Below are positions 1 to 8,148 of a stretch of DNA of 64,000 nt, piece after piece (within the stretch, counting starts at the first letter, position 1; each line of letters starts with the position of its first letter). The stretch lies in assembly GCA_003168375.1 (NCBI GenBank), contig PMSI01000004.1:93040-157039 (forward strand). Direction: 5' to 3'. This DNA is from Vulcanimicrobiota bacterium. GTDB lineage: Bacteria; Vulcanimicrobiota; Vulcanimicrobiia; Vulcanimicrobiales; Vulcanimicrobiaceae. The position numbers were made by a program, and so were the translations under genes. The notes beneath the pieces were generated by a model. It was not told where the DNA came from. It searched no databases and saw only the letters and a list, made by a program, of their open reading frames with translations.

Positions 1-1
1 A

Positions 2-205
2 GATTTGAACGCGATTATCTCCTGGGCATCGCAGCGCGGCGACCCGTCGTTTCTGCGGGCCGTGGCCGACTACAACGATGCTATCCGCCACGTCGACCTC
101 GCGGAAGTGCCGAAAACAACCGCTCGCTCTCGCAAACCCTTGAGGGTCGTCCAAGCGATCAAGGCGATCGCCCGCCGGCCGCGCCAAGCGCTACAGGGCC
201 CGTAA
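2..205 (+). CDS. C-terminal part of an unknown protein (5' end outside window)
   Basis: The frame is open from the first bases of the window and stops with TAA at 203-205, so this is probably the end of a gene that starts upstream; the TTG at 5 is an in-frame codon, not necessarily the start. The 66 visible residues end in a strongly basic tail (repeated KAIARRPR-like residues). I recognise no family. No terminator is evident after the stop. Confidence 0.4.
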   Translation, partial: DLNAIISWASQRGDPSFLRAVADYNDAIRHVDLAEVPKTTARSRKPLRVVQAIKAIARRPRQALQGP

Positions 206-333
206 GCCGATTACCCGTCGGCGACTGCTCACCGCTGCTGTTGCGGCTGGAGCCGCGCTCGCGGGACTCGTCTATGAGTTCTCGCCCGACGGCGCGCGGC
301 GACGGGGAGTTTCGTTACACGATGCTCGACGCG

Positions 334-765
334 TCAGTCGGGACTGTTGTATGACAGCTTCCCGGACGCTGCGGCGCTGACGAACCGCTCGTAAGTACGA
401 TCGATAGGCGCGCCCACAAAAACGAATTCGACGTTGTCGAGCATTCCGTCACCGTTTATCCATAAGATCGTTTCGACGATGGACGTAGTTCGGATGACGG
501 TCGTGAGCGTCGGTCCGTCGCAACGATAGCCGGCCGTAACGATGCGCAGGAACGCTCGTTCCTCTTCGGTCGGCACACGGAAACTGGTCATAAGCGTCGA
601 TGTACCCGGCTGGGCCGTGACTCCCGGCAGGCCGTACGGCACCACGAGTTTCTCCATGGCCTTGGTCCACCATGCATGCTCCGCGGGCATGTTGCTTTCC
701 GGGGTGACGAAAGGCTCGACGCGATAAGCCGATCGTCCCGCTACGCGGCTGCTGGGCAGGGGCAT
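334..765 (-). CDS. Hypothetical protein, 143 aa
   Basis: Complete ATG-to-stop frame on the minus strand whose composition looks coding (spread of aromatic and acidic residues, unlike the Arg-rich shadow frames). It has no signal peptide or membrane segment. The middle contains a tryptophan pair (WWTKAMEK) and the C-terminal half alternates hydrophobic and charged residues as in an alpha/beta domain. I do not recognise the family. It is divergent from the lipoprotein gene that starts at 818, so about 50 bp hold both promoters. An internal ATG at residue 26 could be the real start. Confidence 0.5.
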   Translation of the reverse strand: MPLPSSRVAGRSAYRVEPFVTPESNMPAEHAWWTKAMEKLVVPYGLPGVTAQPGTSTLMTSFRVPTEEERAFLRIVTAGYRCDGPTLTTVIRTTSIVETILWINGDGMLDNVEFVFVGAPIDRTYERFVSAAASGKLSYNSPD

Positions 766-817
766 AGTGCAACCGTCACCGAAAGGTCATCGCGCTCGTC
801 AAAAAAGGGTGTTCTCG

Positions 818-1804
818 ATGCAGTCTTTGCGGACGTTTCTCCTCACCGCGCTTGCCGCTTTCGCGCTCGCGGCGTGCGGCGGCGGCCTCGGCACGCTCCC
901 GCCGAGCGATCCCAGCGGCAGCTCCGTCGAGAAAGCGACGCTTTGGGTCGGCTACGACATCCTGATGAACGCGTTCCCGGTCACCGGCAACGGCCTGGTC
1001 ACGCCGGAAGCGACGTTGGGCACGTTCTGGTCCCTCGGAACCGATGTCCCCGGCATCGTCGACGTCGCCATCGCTTCCGACGGCACCCGCTGGGTGCTCG
1101 AGAACCGATCCTTCGCGTTAGGCGGCCCGGGGTGGCATCTCTATTCCGTCGCGGCGGGCGAGAGCGGACCCATGAACACGTATGGCGACAACGTCAACGA
1201 GCCGATCGCGCTCGCCCTCGGCGCCGACGGAGTTCTGGTCGCCTACAGCGACGCGAACGGGACGACGACGATCGCGACCTATCCGTATGGTGCGAGCAAT
1301 GCGCCCGCGATCCGCACGTTGCAGATTTCCGGCCCCGTGTTTGGGTTCGCAGTCGGCCACTTGGGATATCTCTACGTCGCGCGCCCCAACCGCGTCGATA
1401 TCTACAGCCCAACGTCGACCGGCTGCTGCCCCGTACGAAGCATCGCCACGTTCATGCTGCCCCGAAACCTCTGGACCGGTGCCCGGTACTTCAAGGTTGG
1501 GCCCGACAACAGCATCTATCTCGTCGACCTTCCGGGCAACCAGGCCAATCCGGTGATGTATGTAAACGTTTACTCGGGCGACGGTACGCTCGCGCGCCGC
1601 ATCGGACCGCTGCCGGCCAACTACCACGGATTGGCCTGGCCGGTGATTACCGTCGATGCGAAGAATCGGCTCTACGTCGCGACGAACGACGGGCAAATCT
1701 ACCAATTCGGACCGAGCGCGAACGGTACGGACGCGCCGCAGCGCCTGATGATCGATCCGACGATCGGCCGCCCCGCCGCAATGGCATTCGGCCCCCCACT
1801 GTAG
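818..1804 (+). CDS. Secreted lipoprotein with beta-propeller-like repeats
   Basis: The frame is open from 767, but the start at 818 is preferred: it follows AAAAAAGGG by about 8 nt and yields a clean lipoprotein signal (basic n-region, hydrophobic core, then LAAC at residues about 16-19 followed by GGG). The mature part has repeated blades of the type hydrophobic-aspartate-hydrophobic-YLY or VDLPGN, including phrases such as GYLYVARPNRVDIY and NRLYVATNDGQIY, typical of six- or seven-bladed beta-propellers that read like streptogramin-lyase or NHL folds. No catalytic residues can be assigned. It probably sits on the periplasmic or outer-membrane face. Function is unknown. Confidence 0.75.
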   Translation: MQSLRTFLLTALAAFALAACGGGLGTLPPSDPSGSSVEKATLWVGYDILMNAFPVTGNGLVTPEATLGTFWSLGTDVPGIVDVAIASDGTRWVLENRSFALGGPGWHLYSVAAGESGPMNTYGDNVNEPIALALGADGVLVAYSDANGTTTIATYPYGASNAPAIRTLQISGPVFGFAVGHLGYLYVARPNRVDIYSPTSTGCCPVRSIATFMLPRNLWTGARYFKVGPDNSIYLVDLPGNQANPVMYVNVYSGDGTLARRIGPLPANYHGLAWPVITVDAKNRLYVATNDGQIYQFGPSANGTDAPQRLMIDPTIGRPAAMAFGPPL

Positions 1805-2096
1805 TCATCGGACGAACTGGGGGAGGCTAATGGTGCGCTGGGCGCCGCCGGAGATCGTCTCGTTCGGTCGACGCGAGGACGTTCGCGGTGTCGCGCGCGT
1901 AGCGAGGTCCCTGCGCCGGGCGCAGCCAGGAGTTCGGCCGGCAATTGGAGATTCCGTGAGCGATGTCGACGAGTGACCCAGCGATCGGACCGGGCGAAAT
2001 CGCGTTCGCATTGTGATGGTACACCCGGCGCGGGGCCGGGCGCGAGCCCCAGCACGGCACACGGACATTACCGGCGTACCGCGACGTGCGGACCGC
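1805..2096. other. Gene-poor stretch between lipoprotein and secreted-protein genes
   Basis: About 335 bp (1805-2139) without a convincing gene. The frames that are open here on both strands are Arg/Pro/Ser-rich and overlap each other, as expected for random GC-rich DNA. The only structure I see is the hairpin at 2097-2129. Confidence 0.5.
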
Positions 2097-2129
2097 GCAG
2101 GCCCGAGAGCGGTCGCTTCTCGGGCCTGC
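2097..2129 (-). terminator. Strong hairpin downstream of the 2140-2604 gene
   Basis: GCAGGCCCGAGA pairs perfectly with TCTCGGGCCTGC (12 bp) around a 9-nt loop. It lies 11 nt beyond the stop of the minus-strand gene, where a terminator belongs. No T-run follows on the minus strand, so intrinsic termination is likely but not certain; it could also act as an mRNA end stabiliser. Confidence 0.6.
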
Positions 2130-2139
2130 TGCTACGTCA

Positions 2140-2604
2140 CTACGATCCGCCGTACGCGTTGAGCGCGCCGGTTGCGTCGGCGGCGGGTACGATGGTCTGC
2201 GGGCGGATGTAGGTCAGCTTCGTGACGCCCGGAGCATCGTCGACGATGATCTGGTGAACGACCGTGATGCCGAGTGTCAACTCGACTTCGTGCGCACGGC
2301 GTCCGTCGCACTTGCGATCCGTGTCGACGCTCGTCTTGAAGCCGTTGTCGGCGACGTTCTTCTTCACCAGCGCGACGGTATCGTCGTACGAGAGGCCCGC
2401 ATCGGCCAGGTACGTCAGCAGCTCGCCGTCGCTCTTCTTCCAGGTCTCCTGCGCGCGCGCAGATGCCGCGGTCGGGGTCGCTCCGACCGCGTGCTCCCAA
2501 CCGGTGGGCCCGGGGAAGGGCTTGGTGGCGGCGAGCGCCGCGATGGGCAGGAATGCGGCGAGGGCCAGGAGCGCCGAGGCGCCGCGAAACGATGCTGGTC
2601 GCAT
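2140..2604 (-). CDS. Secreted hypothetical protein, about 154 aa
   Basis: The frame opens at 2634, but the ATG at 2604 gives a standard Sec signal peptide (MRPASFRG, hydrophobic core, cleavage near ALA-ATK). The mature protein of about 125 residues has a helical first half with W, K and D residues and a beta-rich C-terminal half (VELTLGITVVHQIIVDD). No cysteine pairs, membrane anchor or known motif are visible. It is followed by a 12-bp hairpin. Function is unknown; export to the periplasm is inferred from the signal only. Confidence 0.6.
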   Translation of the reverse strand: MRPASFRGASALLALAAFLPIAALAATKPFPGPTGWEHAVGATPTAASARAQETWKKSDGELLTYLADAGLSYDDTVALVKKNVADNGFKTSVDTDRKCDGRRAHEVELTLGITVVHQIIVDDAPGVTKLTYIRPQTIVPAADATGALNAYGGS

Positions 2605-2692
2605 AATTTCCCAACGGTAGCCGGAGTGGCACACCGGCGCAACCTACGAAAAGTGAGCCCGCTCGGCTCGCGATGCAACAGGCGGCCAGCCG

Positions 2693-3898
2693 TCAGCTCT
2701 GCGCGTGGGCGACCTCGCCGATGATGCCGAGCTCGCGCCCGACCTTCTCGAACGCCGCCAGCGCGCGGTCGAGCTCGTCGCGCGTCAGCGCGCTCGAGAT
2801 CTGCACGCGCACGCGCGCCGTCCCCTCGGGGACGACCGGGAAGCCGAAGCCCGTCACGAACACGCCTTCCTTCAGGAGCCGGTCGCTCATCGCGATCGCG
2901 AACGCGGTGTCGCCCACGATGATCGGCACGATCGCGCTCGGACCGTCGAGCGGCTTGAAACCGAGCCGCTGCAAGCCGGTGCGGAAGTATTGCGTGTTTG
3001 CGCGCTGCGCCTCGACGAGCTGCGGCTGCGTCTCGAGCAGCTCGACGGCTTTGAGCGCGCTGCACGCGACGGTCGCCGGCAACGCGTTCGAGAACAGCTG
3101 CGTCCGCGAGCGCTGCACCAGCGTGTCGACGAGCGCTTTCGAGCCGGCGACGAACCCGCCGGCACCGCCGCCGAGCGCCTTGCCCAGCGTCCCGGTCAGG
3201 ATGTCGATCTTGCCTTCGAGCCCGAAATGCTCGATCGTGCCGCGGCCCGTCTCGCCCATCACGCCCGTACCGTGCGAGTCGTCGACGATCGTGACCGCGC
3301 CGTACTTCTCGGCGAGTGCGACGATCTCAGGAAGCTTCGCGAGCGAACCTTCCATCGAGAACACACCGTCGGTGACGATGAACGGCATTCCCTCCGACTC
3401 GCGCAAGCGCGATTCGAGCTCGGCCATGTCGCCGTGCTTGTACCGCATCCGTTTCGCGCCGGAGAGCCGGCAGGCGTCGATGATCGAGGCATGGTTCAGC
3501 TCGTCGCTGATGATCGTGTTGCCGGCGGTCGCGATCGTCGGGATCACCCCTTCGTTCGCGGTCCAGCACGAGACGTATGAGAGCGAAGCCTCGAAACCGA
3601 ACACCGCGGCGATCTTCTCTTCGAGCTCGCGGTGGATGTCGAACGTGCCGCAGATGAACCGCACCGACGCGGTGCCGGCGCCGTATTTCTTCAGCCCGGC
3701 GATCCCGGCGGCGACGACGTCCGGATGGTCGGCGAGGCCGAGGTAGTTGTTCGAGGAGAGGACGATCACGTCGCCGGCCTCCTCCATGTGCACCTCGGGC
3801 GCCATCGGCCCGGTGATGTGACGCAGCCGCTTGTACGTCCCGGCGGCGCGGAGCGCGTCCAGGTCGGTGTTCAGACGGGATTCGAAGGCGGCGTTCAT
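2693..3898 (-). CDS. kbl: Glycine C-acetyltransferase (2-amino-3-ketobutyrate CoA ligase)
   Basis: A 401-residue PLP enzyme of the alpha-oxoamine synthase family that splits 2-amino-3-oxobutyrate with CoA into glycine and acetyl-CoA, the second step of threonine degradation. Seen: full family length, SSNNYLGLA at 48-56, DDSHGTG at 206-212 (PLP-binding Asp and His), and TGTLGKALGG with the Schiff-base lysine at 240. The ATG follows CAGGAG. The functional partner tdh lies about 1.2 kb upstream on the same strand, separated by an opposite-strand lipoprotein gene. Related synthases (8-amino-7-oxononanoate, 5-aminolevulinate) are the alternative, but overall similarity and the nearby tdh favour Kbl. 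Confidence 0.93.
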   Translation of the reverse strand: MNAAFESRLNTDLDALRAAGTYKRLRHITGPMAPEVHMEEAGDVIVLSSNNYLGLADHPDVVAAGIAGLKKYGAGTASVRFICGTFDIHRELEEKIAAVFGFEASLSYVSCWTANEGVIPTIATAGNTIISDELNHASIIDACRLSGAKRMRYKHGDMAELESRLRESEGMPFIVTDGVFSMEGSLAKLPEIVALAEKYGAVTIVDDSHGTGVMGETGRGTIEHFGLEGKIDILTGTLGKALGGGAGGFVAGSKALVDTLVQRSRTQLFSNALPATVACSALKAVELLETQPQLVEAQRANTQYFRTGLQRLGFKPLDGPSAIVPIIVGDTAFAIAMSDRLLKEGVFVTGFGFPVVPEGTARVRVQISSALTRDELDRALAAFEKVGRELGIIGEVAHAQS

Positions 3899-3950
3899 GG
3901 GTCTCCTGCGGCGTGGGATCGGGCGGCGCTTGCTTGCCGCTGCGGGCAGA

Positions 3951-3971
3951 CGGTACCGAGCTCCGGTACCG
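3951..3971. repeat. Palindromic element between kbl and the lipoprotein gene
   Basis: Two copies of CGGTACCG separated by AGCTC form an inverted repeat; each arm is itself a palindrome. It is followed by two further TACCGA-like repeats (to about 3981). It sits in the 132-bp divergent region between kbl and the lipoprotein gene and could be an operator for either. Confidence 0.4.
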
Positions 3972-4016
3972 ATACCGATACGAACGTACTGCTAGCGAGA
4001 TCAACAGCCTGCGCCG

Positions 4017-4022
4017 TATACT
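4017..4022 (+). promoter_or_regulatory. Candidate -10 box (TATACT) of the lipoprotein gene
   Basis: TATACT ends 8 nt before the ATG at 4031. If used, transcription would start at about 4029-4031 and the mRNA would be leaderless or nearly so. No clear -35 and no Shine-Dalgarno precede the ATG. Confidence 0.4.
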
Positions 4023-4030
4023 CTGTCCGT

Positions 4031-5059
4031 ATGCGAGCGTTGATTCGACGCGCGGCGGCGTTGGCCGTGCTGCCGCTGCTGGGCGCCTGTTCCGGAGGGA
4101 TGGGGTCGTCGATCTCGGCGCCGAATCCCACGGCGCCGCCCAGCACGCCCGGGCCGATCCCGGACAACGTCCTGCGCGGCGCGGCGCAGAGCGCGCTCCT
4201 GGCGGAGTCGGCGGTCGTTATCGCCGCACCGGTTACCGGCGGCCCGCGGCTGCTGACCGTTCGGCATGCCTCCTCGCGCGCGCCACGGTCAACCGTCGCC
4301 TGCAGCAACGGGTATTCCGAGCAAGACACGCCGGCGGGCCCGTTCACCACGCACGTCGTCGTTTCGCTCTACACCGATGCGGGCTGCACGGCATTGCGCC
4401 AGCAAGCGACGTTCGATTTCGACCTCGGCGTCGACACGTCCGATTGGAGCGGGACGATCGCTTCATTCGACGCAGCCGGTCATGTAACGGCGACACAGAC
4501 GGCGACCGATTTCTTCTTCGCGAGCGGCGGCGGCTACGTGCGGCGCCAATCGACCGACGCTGCAGGCGCCGCGACGGCGCCGTTCGGACACAACGAGATC
4601 GTCTGCTTGGTGTCGGCGCAACAGTGCACGCTCGCGGCAGTCACCGACGGCGCAACGTTCGAAACCGGCGTACTCCTGACCGCCACCATGCCGTCGACCG
4701 TCAGCGGCCCCGGATCCTCGGTGACGATCCCGTTGGGCGGATCCGTGCGTTTCGGGGCCCCCGGTTCGATCACGATCGTCGACGGGCAGCCCTTCACCGC
4801 TCCCACACTGTCCGGCGGCGGCACGCCGGTCGCGTTCACCGGCACCGTCAGCGCGACGCTCAGCGCAAACGGCCCGACGGCGTTCACCGTCAGCATGAAC
4901 GTCGGCTCGACGCACGTCGACGGGAGCCTGGCGAGCGGGACGACGACGTTCACGATCGCCGGCGGCGCGACGGTGACGGTGAACGCGAACGGCGACGGCT
5001 CGATCCGTTACGCCGACGGCGCGACCGAAGCGATCCTCGATTTCCGCATCAGCGGTTAG
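4031..5059 (+). CDS. Lipoprotein of unknown function, 342 aa
   Basis: Starts with a classic lipoprotein signal: MRALIRRAAALAVLPLLGAC with the lipid-modified Cys at residue 20 followed by SGG. A Pro/Thr/Ser spacer leads to a mature region rich in Thr, Gly, Ser and Val with alternating beta-strand patterns, suggesting a beta-sandwich or adhesin-like fold with no catalytic motif. The frame is open further upstream but that part overlaps kbl antisense and has no signal. It lies on the opposite strand between kbl and tdh and its stop overlaps the stop of tdh by four bases. Confidence 0.72.
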   Translation: MRALIRRAAALAVLPLLGACSGGMGSSISAPNPTAPPSTPGPIPDNVLRGAAQSALLAESAVVIAAPVTGGPRLLTVRHASSRAPRSTVACSNGYSEQDTPAGPFTTHVVVSLYTDAGCTALRQQATFDFDLGVDTSDWSGTIASFDAAGHVTATQTATDFFFASGGGYVRRQSTDAAGAATAPFGHNEIVCLVSAQQCTLAAVTDGATFETGVLLTATMPSTVSGPGSSVTIPLGGSVRFGAPGSITIVDGQPFTAPTLSGGGTPVAFTGTVSATLSANGPTAFTVSMNVGSTHVDGSLASGTTTFTIAGGATVTVNANGDGSIRYADGATEAILDFRISG

Positions 5060-6087
5060 GCAACGCGGAGGACGATCTTCGCGGCTTCGCCGGACTTCAT
5101 CAGCGCGAAGGCCTCGTCGAATTGTTCGAAGCGCATCTCGTGCGTGATGATCGGGGTCAGGTCGACGCGACCGCTCGTGACGAGCGCCTGCGTCTGGTAC
5201 CACGTCTCGAACATCCGCCGGCCGTTGATGCCGAGCACCGTCAAGCCCTTGAAGATGATGCGTTCGGCGAGGTTGATCTCCACCTCGTCGGACGGGATCC
5301 CGAGCAGCGCCGCGACGCCGCCGTTGCGCACCATCGCCAGGCCGCTGTTGATCGCCTGACCCGAACCCGACATCTCGAGCAGCACGTCGACGCCGTCGCC
5401 CCCTGTGCGCGCGATGATGTCGTCGACGAGATCCGGCTGTGTCGCGGAGAACGTCGCATCGGCGCCGACGCGTTTGGCGAGCTCGAGCTTCTGCGGGTTC
5501 ACGTCGACCGCGAACACCGTCGAAGCGCCGGCCGCGCGCGCGACCGGGATCGCCATCAAGCCGATCGACCCGACGCCGGTGATGACGACGGACTTCGCAG
5601 AGACCCCAGCCGCCATCACGGTGTGGACTGCGTTGCCGAGCGGGTCGAACACCGCCGCCCAGCTGTCGGGGATCGACGGGTCGAGCTTCCAGACGTTCGA
5701 CTCCGGCATCCGGATGTAGTCGGCGAACGAACCGTCGGTGTCGACGCCGATGATCTCGACGTGCTCGCAGATGTGCGCTTCGCCGGTGCGGCACAACCGG
5801 CAGATACCGCACGCGATGTGCCCCTCGGCCGAGACGCGGTCGCCGACCTGCACGCCCTTCACGGCGCTGCCGACCGCGGCAACCTCACCCATGAACTCGT
5901 GACCGATCGTCAACGGCGGCTTCACGCGCCGCTGCGCCCAGTGATCCCAGGTGTAGATGTGGAGATCGGTCCCGCACAGCCCGACGGTCTTCACCCGGAT
6001 CAGCACCTCGTTCGGGCCGATCGACGGCACCGGGACGTGCTCGAGCGTGAAGCCCGGACCGGGCCCGGCCTTCCGCAGCGCACGCAT
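5056..6087 (-). CDS. tdh: L-threonine 3-dehydrogenase (zinc-dependent)
   Basis: Medium-chain zinc dehydrogenase that oxidises L-threonine to 2-amino-3-oxobutyrate with NAD+, feeding Kbl. With the ATG at 6087 the protein starts like E. coli Tdh and shows catalytic-zinc residues Cys38, Thr40, His43 and GHE at 62-64, structural-zinc cysteines at 93, 96, 99 and 107, FDPLGNAVHT as in Tdh, and a Rossmann GVGSIG loop. The ending MFETWY...LDLTPIITH-like region is characteristic of the family. The frame stays open to 6174, and an ATG at 6141 could add 18 residues, but that extension has no family counterpart and no clear Shine-Dalgarno. Confidence 0.93.
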   Translation of the reverse strand: MRALRKAGPGPGFTLEHVPVPSIGPNEVLIRVKTVGLCGTDLHIYTWDHWAQRRVKPPLTIGHEFMGEVAAVGSAVKGVQVGDRVSAEGHIACGICRLCRTGEAHICEHVEIIGVDTDGSFADYIRMPESNVWKLDPSIPDSWAAVFDPLGNAVHTVMAAGVSAKSVVITGVGSIGLMAIPVARAAGASTVFAVDVNPQKLELAKRVGADATFSATQPDLVDDIIARTGGDGVDVLLEMSGSGQAINSGLAMVRNGGVAALLGIPSDEVEINLAERIIFKGLTVLGINGRRMFETWYQTQALVTSGRVDLTPIITHEMRFEQFDEAFALMKSGEAAKIVLRVA

Positions 6088-6263
6088 CGTATCGGGGATC
6101 GCCGGCCTGCTCGTCGGTCGCTCGCTTGCGGTCGAGATCATCGCGTCCGAGCTTCGTTCACCCCGCGCCCGCATCCCGGCGCCGATGGATTCGCACCTCG
6201 CTGATCCAAAACAGGCGCTGCGCCGTCTTCGGAGCAGATACTCCCAGCTTGGAGGCCCGACTC

Positions 6264-6677
6264 GTGCGAAATCTTCGTTCCGTCTACGCGCTCGGCGCTT
6301 GCGCCGTGCTCGCCCTTGCCCTCCCGGCGTCGGCCGCGGATCCGACCCATCGCGTCTACGCGATCGTGGTGCAGAACGGCTCAGGCGAATCCGGCACCGT
6401 CACCCTGACCCCGCTCGGCGACAAGACGCGTGTCGACGTTGCGCTGGTCGGCGCCCCGGCCGACACGCCGCAGCCGGCGCACGTCCATCTCGGCTCGTGC
6501 GCGAAGCTCGACCCGAAGCCGAAGTACCCGCTGGCGACCGTCGTGGACGGCTTCTCGACGACGACCCTCGACGTCCCGATCGGGCAACTGACCTCCGGCG
6601 ACTTCGCGGTGAACGTCCACAAGTCGACGAGCGAGATCCCTAAGTACGTCGCTTGCGGCGATCTTACCAAGAAGTAG
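6264..6677 (+). CDS. Small secreted protein with HVHLGSC motif (SOD/CHRD-like)
   Basis: The GTG at 6264 follows a strong GGAGG with 8-nt spacing and gives a Sec signal (LRSVYALGACAVLALALPASA) with cleavage near ASA-AD. The mature part of about 112 residues is a small beta-domain with QPAHVHLGSCAKL and later FAVNVHKS, histidines placed as in CHRD or Cu/Zn-SOD-like sandwich domains, so metal binding is plausible but unproven. The last 25 bases overlap the start of the ECF sigma gene, implying co-transcription; the pair may sense or answer envelope or oxidative stress. Confidence 0.68.
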   Translation: MRNLRSVYALGACAVLALALPASAADPTHRVYAIVVQNGSGESGTVTLTPLGDKTRVDVALVGAPADTPQPAHVHLGSCAKLDPKPKYPLATVVDGFSTTTLDVPIGQLTSGDFAVNVHKSTSEIPKYVACGDLTKK

Positions 6678-7228
6678 CCGAACTCGGCGACGAGGCGCTG
6701 GTGCGTCTCGTCGCTTCGCGGCGGGCCGATGCGTTCGAGGAACTGTACCGCCGCCACTCCGTCGCGGTCGCGGCGATCGCCTCGAGGACCGTCGCCGACC
6801 GCGGTTGTGCCGACGAGGCGACGCAGTCGGCGTTCCTGTCGCTGTGGCGCCGTGCCGCCCAGCTCGAACTCCGCTCGTCGTCGCTCCGTCCCTGGCTGAT
6901 CATCGTCGCCCGCAACGCGGCGATCGACGCCGCGCGCCGGATGCACGCGGTCGAGCGACTCGATGCGCCGCGGAGCGCCGCCGGCGAGACACGACTCCCC
7001 GAGGATATCGTCATGCAGCGAGAGGCCGAGCGCGACGTCCACGCGGCGCTCGCGACCCTGGACGACGCGCAGCGCGAAGCGCTGCAGCTCGCCTTTTTCG
7101 GCGGCCTGTCCCAATCCGAGATCGCGCAGGTCACCGGAGCGCCGCTCGGCACGGTAAAAGGCCGCATCCGCCTCGCGATGCGCCACCTGCGCGCGATCCT
7201 CGCGCCGCAGACGGGGGATGCCACGTGA
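6653..7228 (+). CDS. ECF-family RNA polymerase sigma factor
   Basis: A 191-residue sigma-70 region 2 plus region 4 protein, the usual ECF size. Region 2 runs from about 15 to 90 (DAFEELYRRHS, then ATQSAFLSLWRR and RPWLIIVARNAAID). Region 4 is near 130-185 with LSQSEIAQVTGAPLGTVKGRI as the helix-turn-helix. The TTG at 6653 is the first start compatible with the family N-terminus; it lies inside the end of the preceding gene. Its stop overlaps the GTG of the anti-sigma gene (GTGA), so the two are translationally coupled. The closest match in style is the SigK/RskA group, inferred from the partner. Confidence 0.9.
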   Translation: MRRSYQEVAELGDEALVRLVASRRADAFEELYRRHSVAVAAIASRTVADRGCADEATQSAFLSLWRRAAQLELRSSSLRPWLIIVARNAAIDAARRMHAVERLDAPRSAAGETRLPEDIVMQREAERDVHAALATLDDAQREALQLAFFGGLSQSEIAQVTGAPLGTVKGRIRLAMRHLRAILAPQTGDAT

Positions 7229-7857
7229 ACCCGCACGACGACGTCGAAGCCTACGTCCTCGGCGCGCTCGACGCCGCCGACGTCCGCGCGTTCGAATCGC
7301 ACGCCGCGACGTGCGCGCAGTGCCGTGACGCGATCGCCTCGTACGCCGGCGTGCTCGCCGCGCTCCGGCGGCTCCCACTCGCTGCGCCGCCGGCGATGCC
7401 GCGCGTTCGCCGGATGCCGCTCGCATGGCGGATCGGAGCCGGGATCGCCGCTGCGATCGCGCTTGCGATCGGACTCGCCGCGGCGTTCGCCGCGAATCGC
7501 GGCGACGAGGACGCGCGCGCGATCGCGGAGATGCTCGGCTCGCACGCGCGGATGGTCGCGCTCGCCGGCCCGGCAGCGCACGGCAGCGCGCTGGTCGACG
7601 CCGGCGGGCGCCGGACGGCGTTCGTCGTGTCCGGTCTGCCGGATCCGCCGCGCGGACGCGGCTATCAGGTCTGGGTGCGCGGCAAGACGGTGCGCTCGCC
7701 GGGGATGCTTCATCGCTTGCGCGACGGCCTAGAAGTGCTCGTCGTGAGCGGCGACGCGATCGAGGGAGCGAAGCGCATCGGCATCACCGAGGAGCAGGCC
7801 GGCGGCTCGCCGATGCGGACCGGTCCGCTGGAAGCCGGCGCGACGCTGGCCGATTAG
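7225..7857 (+). CDS. Membrane anti-sigma factor (ZAS/RskA-like)
   Basis: 210 residues. The N-terminal cytoplasmic part has HAATCAQC (HxxxCxxC zinc-associated anti-sigma motif) near residues 31-38. One membrane helix (GIAAAIALAIGLAAAFAA) follows at about 74-92, then a periplasmic domain of the RskA C-terminal type, with phrases GYQVWVRGKTVRSPGML and GITEEQAGGSP. It should bind and hold the upstream ECF sigma at the membrane until released by regulated proteolysis. The GTG start overlaps the sigma stop. The frame is open well upstream, but that part is the sigma gene read in another frame. Confidence 0.88.
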   Translation: MNPHDDVEAYVLGALDAADVRAFESHAATCAQCRDAIASYAGVLAALRRLPLAAPPAMPRVRRMPLAWRIGAGIAAAIALAIGLAAAFAANRGDEDARAIAEMLGSHARMVALAGPAAHGSALVDAGGRRTAFVVSGLPDPPRGRGYQVWVRGKTVRSPGMLHRLRDGLEVLVVSGDAIEGAKRIGITEEQAGGSPMRTGPLEAGATLAD

Positions 7858-7859
7858 CG

Positions 7860-8060
7860 CTACCGCAAGAAGACCCAGAACGCACCGTCGACGGTACCGC
7901 TCACTTGGTTCGCGCGATCGCGTTGCGCCCGCGCTTCATCGATGCGGCCGTTCACCGCGATGAGCTGCTGGACGACGTGACGAAGCTGCGCGCGCACTCT
8001 CTTGCGGAACTGGGACGGGGGCTTGACCGCGACGAAGCGCGGAACGGGAAACACCTTCAT
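7860..8060 (-). CDS. Small basic hypothetical protein, 66 aa
   Basis: An ATG preceded by GGAG at 8-nt spacing opens a 66-residue frame, convergent with the anti-sigma gene (2-bp gap). It is basic and helical (RAQLRHVVQQLIAVNGRIDEARAQRDRANQ), with no membrane segment. No family is recognised. It lies downstream of pstB after a hairpin, so it may have its own transcript. Confidence 0.45.
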   Translation of the reverse strand: MKVFPVPRFVAVKPPSQFRKRVRAQLRHVVQQLIAVNGRIDEARAQRDRANQVSGTVDGAFWVFLR

Positions 8061-8080
8061 GGGGCACCACTCCGGGGGCG

Positions 8081-8098
8081 CGCCGCTCGAAAGCGGCG
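8081..8098 (-). terminator. Hairpin at the end of the pst operon
   Basis: CGCCGCT and AGCGGCG form a perfect 7-bp stem around a 4-nt loop that reads TTCG on the minus strand, a stable tetraloop. It lies about 50 nt after the stop of the last pstB. There is no T-run, so the terminator role is tentative. Confidence 0.45.
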
Positions 8099-8148
8099 TG
8101 AACCAGTTATCGGCCGGAGTCGCGCTAAGCTTGAGGCACCGTGCGTCC

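Noticed and set aside
210..380. A frame encoding [23 protein letters not shown], resembling a Tat signal
   Set aside because: It has no ATG, GTG or TTG start, ends after 56 codons, and overlaps the 3' end of the 334-765 gene on the other strand. It may be a remnant, but I cannot support a gene.
676..1830. Long plus-strand frame of 384 codons overlapping the lipoprotein gene
   Set aside because: It is Arg/His/Pro-rich throughout and lies over the lipoprotein gene in another frame; the latter has a lipobox and Shine-Dalgarno.
3913..6204. 763-codon open frame on the plus strand
   Set aside because: Shadow of the lipoprotein gene and of tdh antisense; Arg/Asp-rich composition typical of GC-rich shadows.
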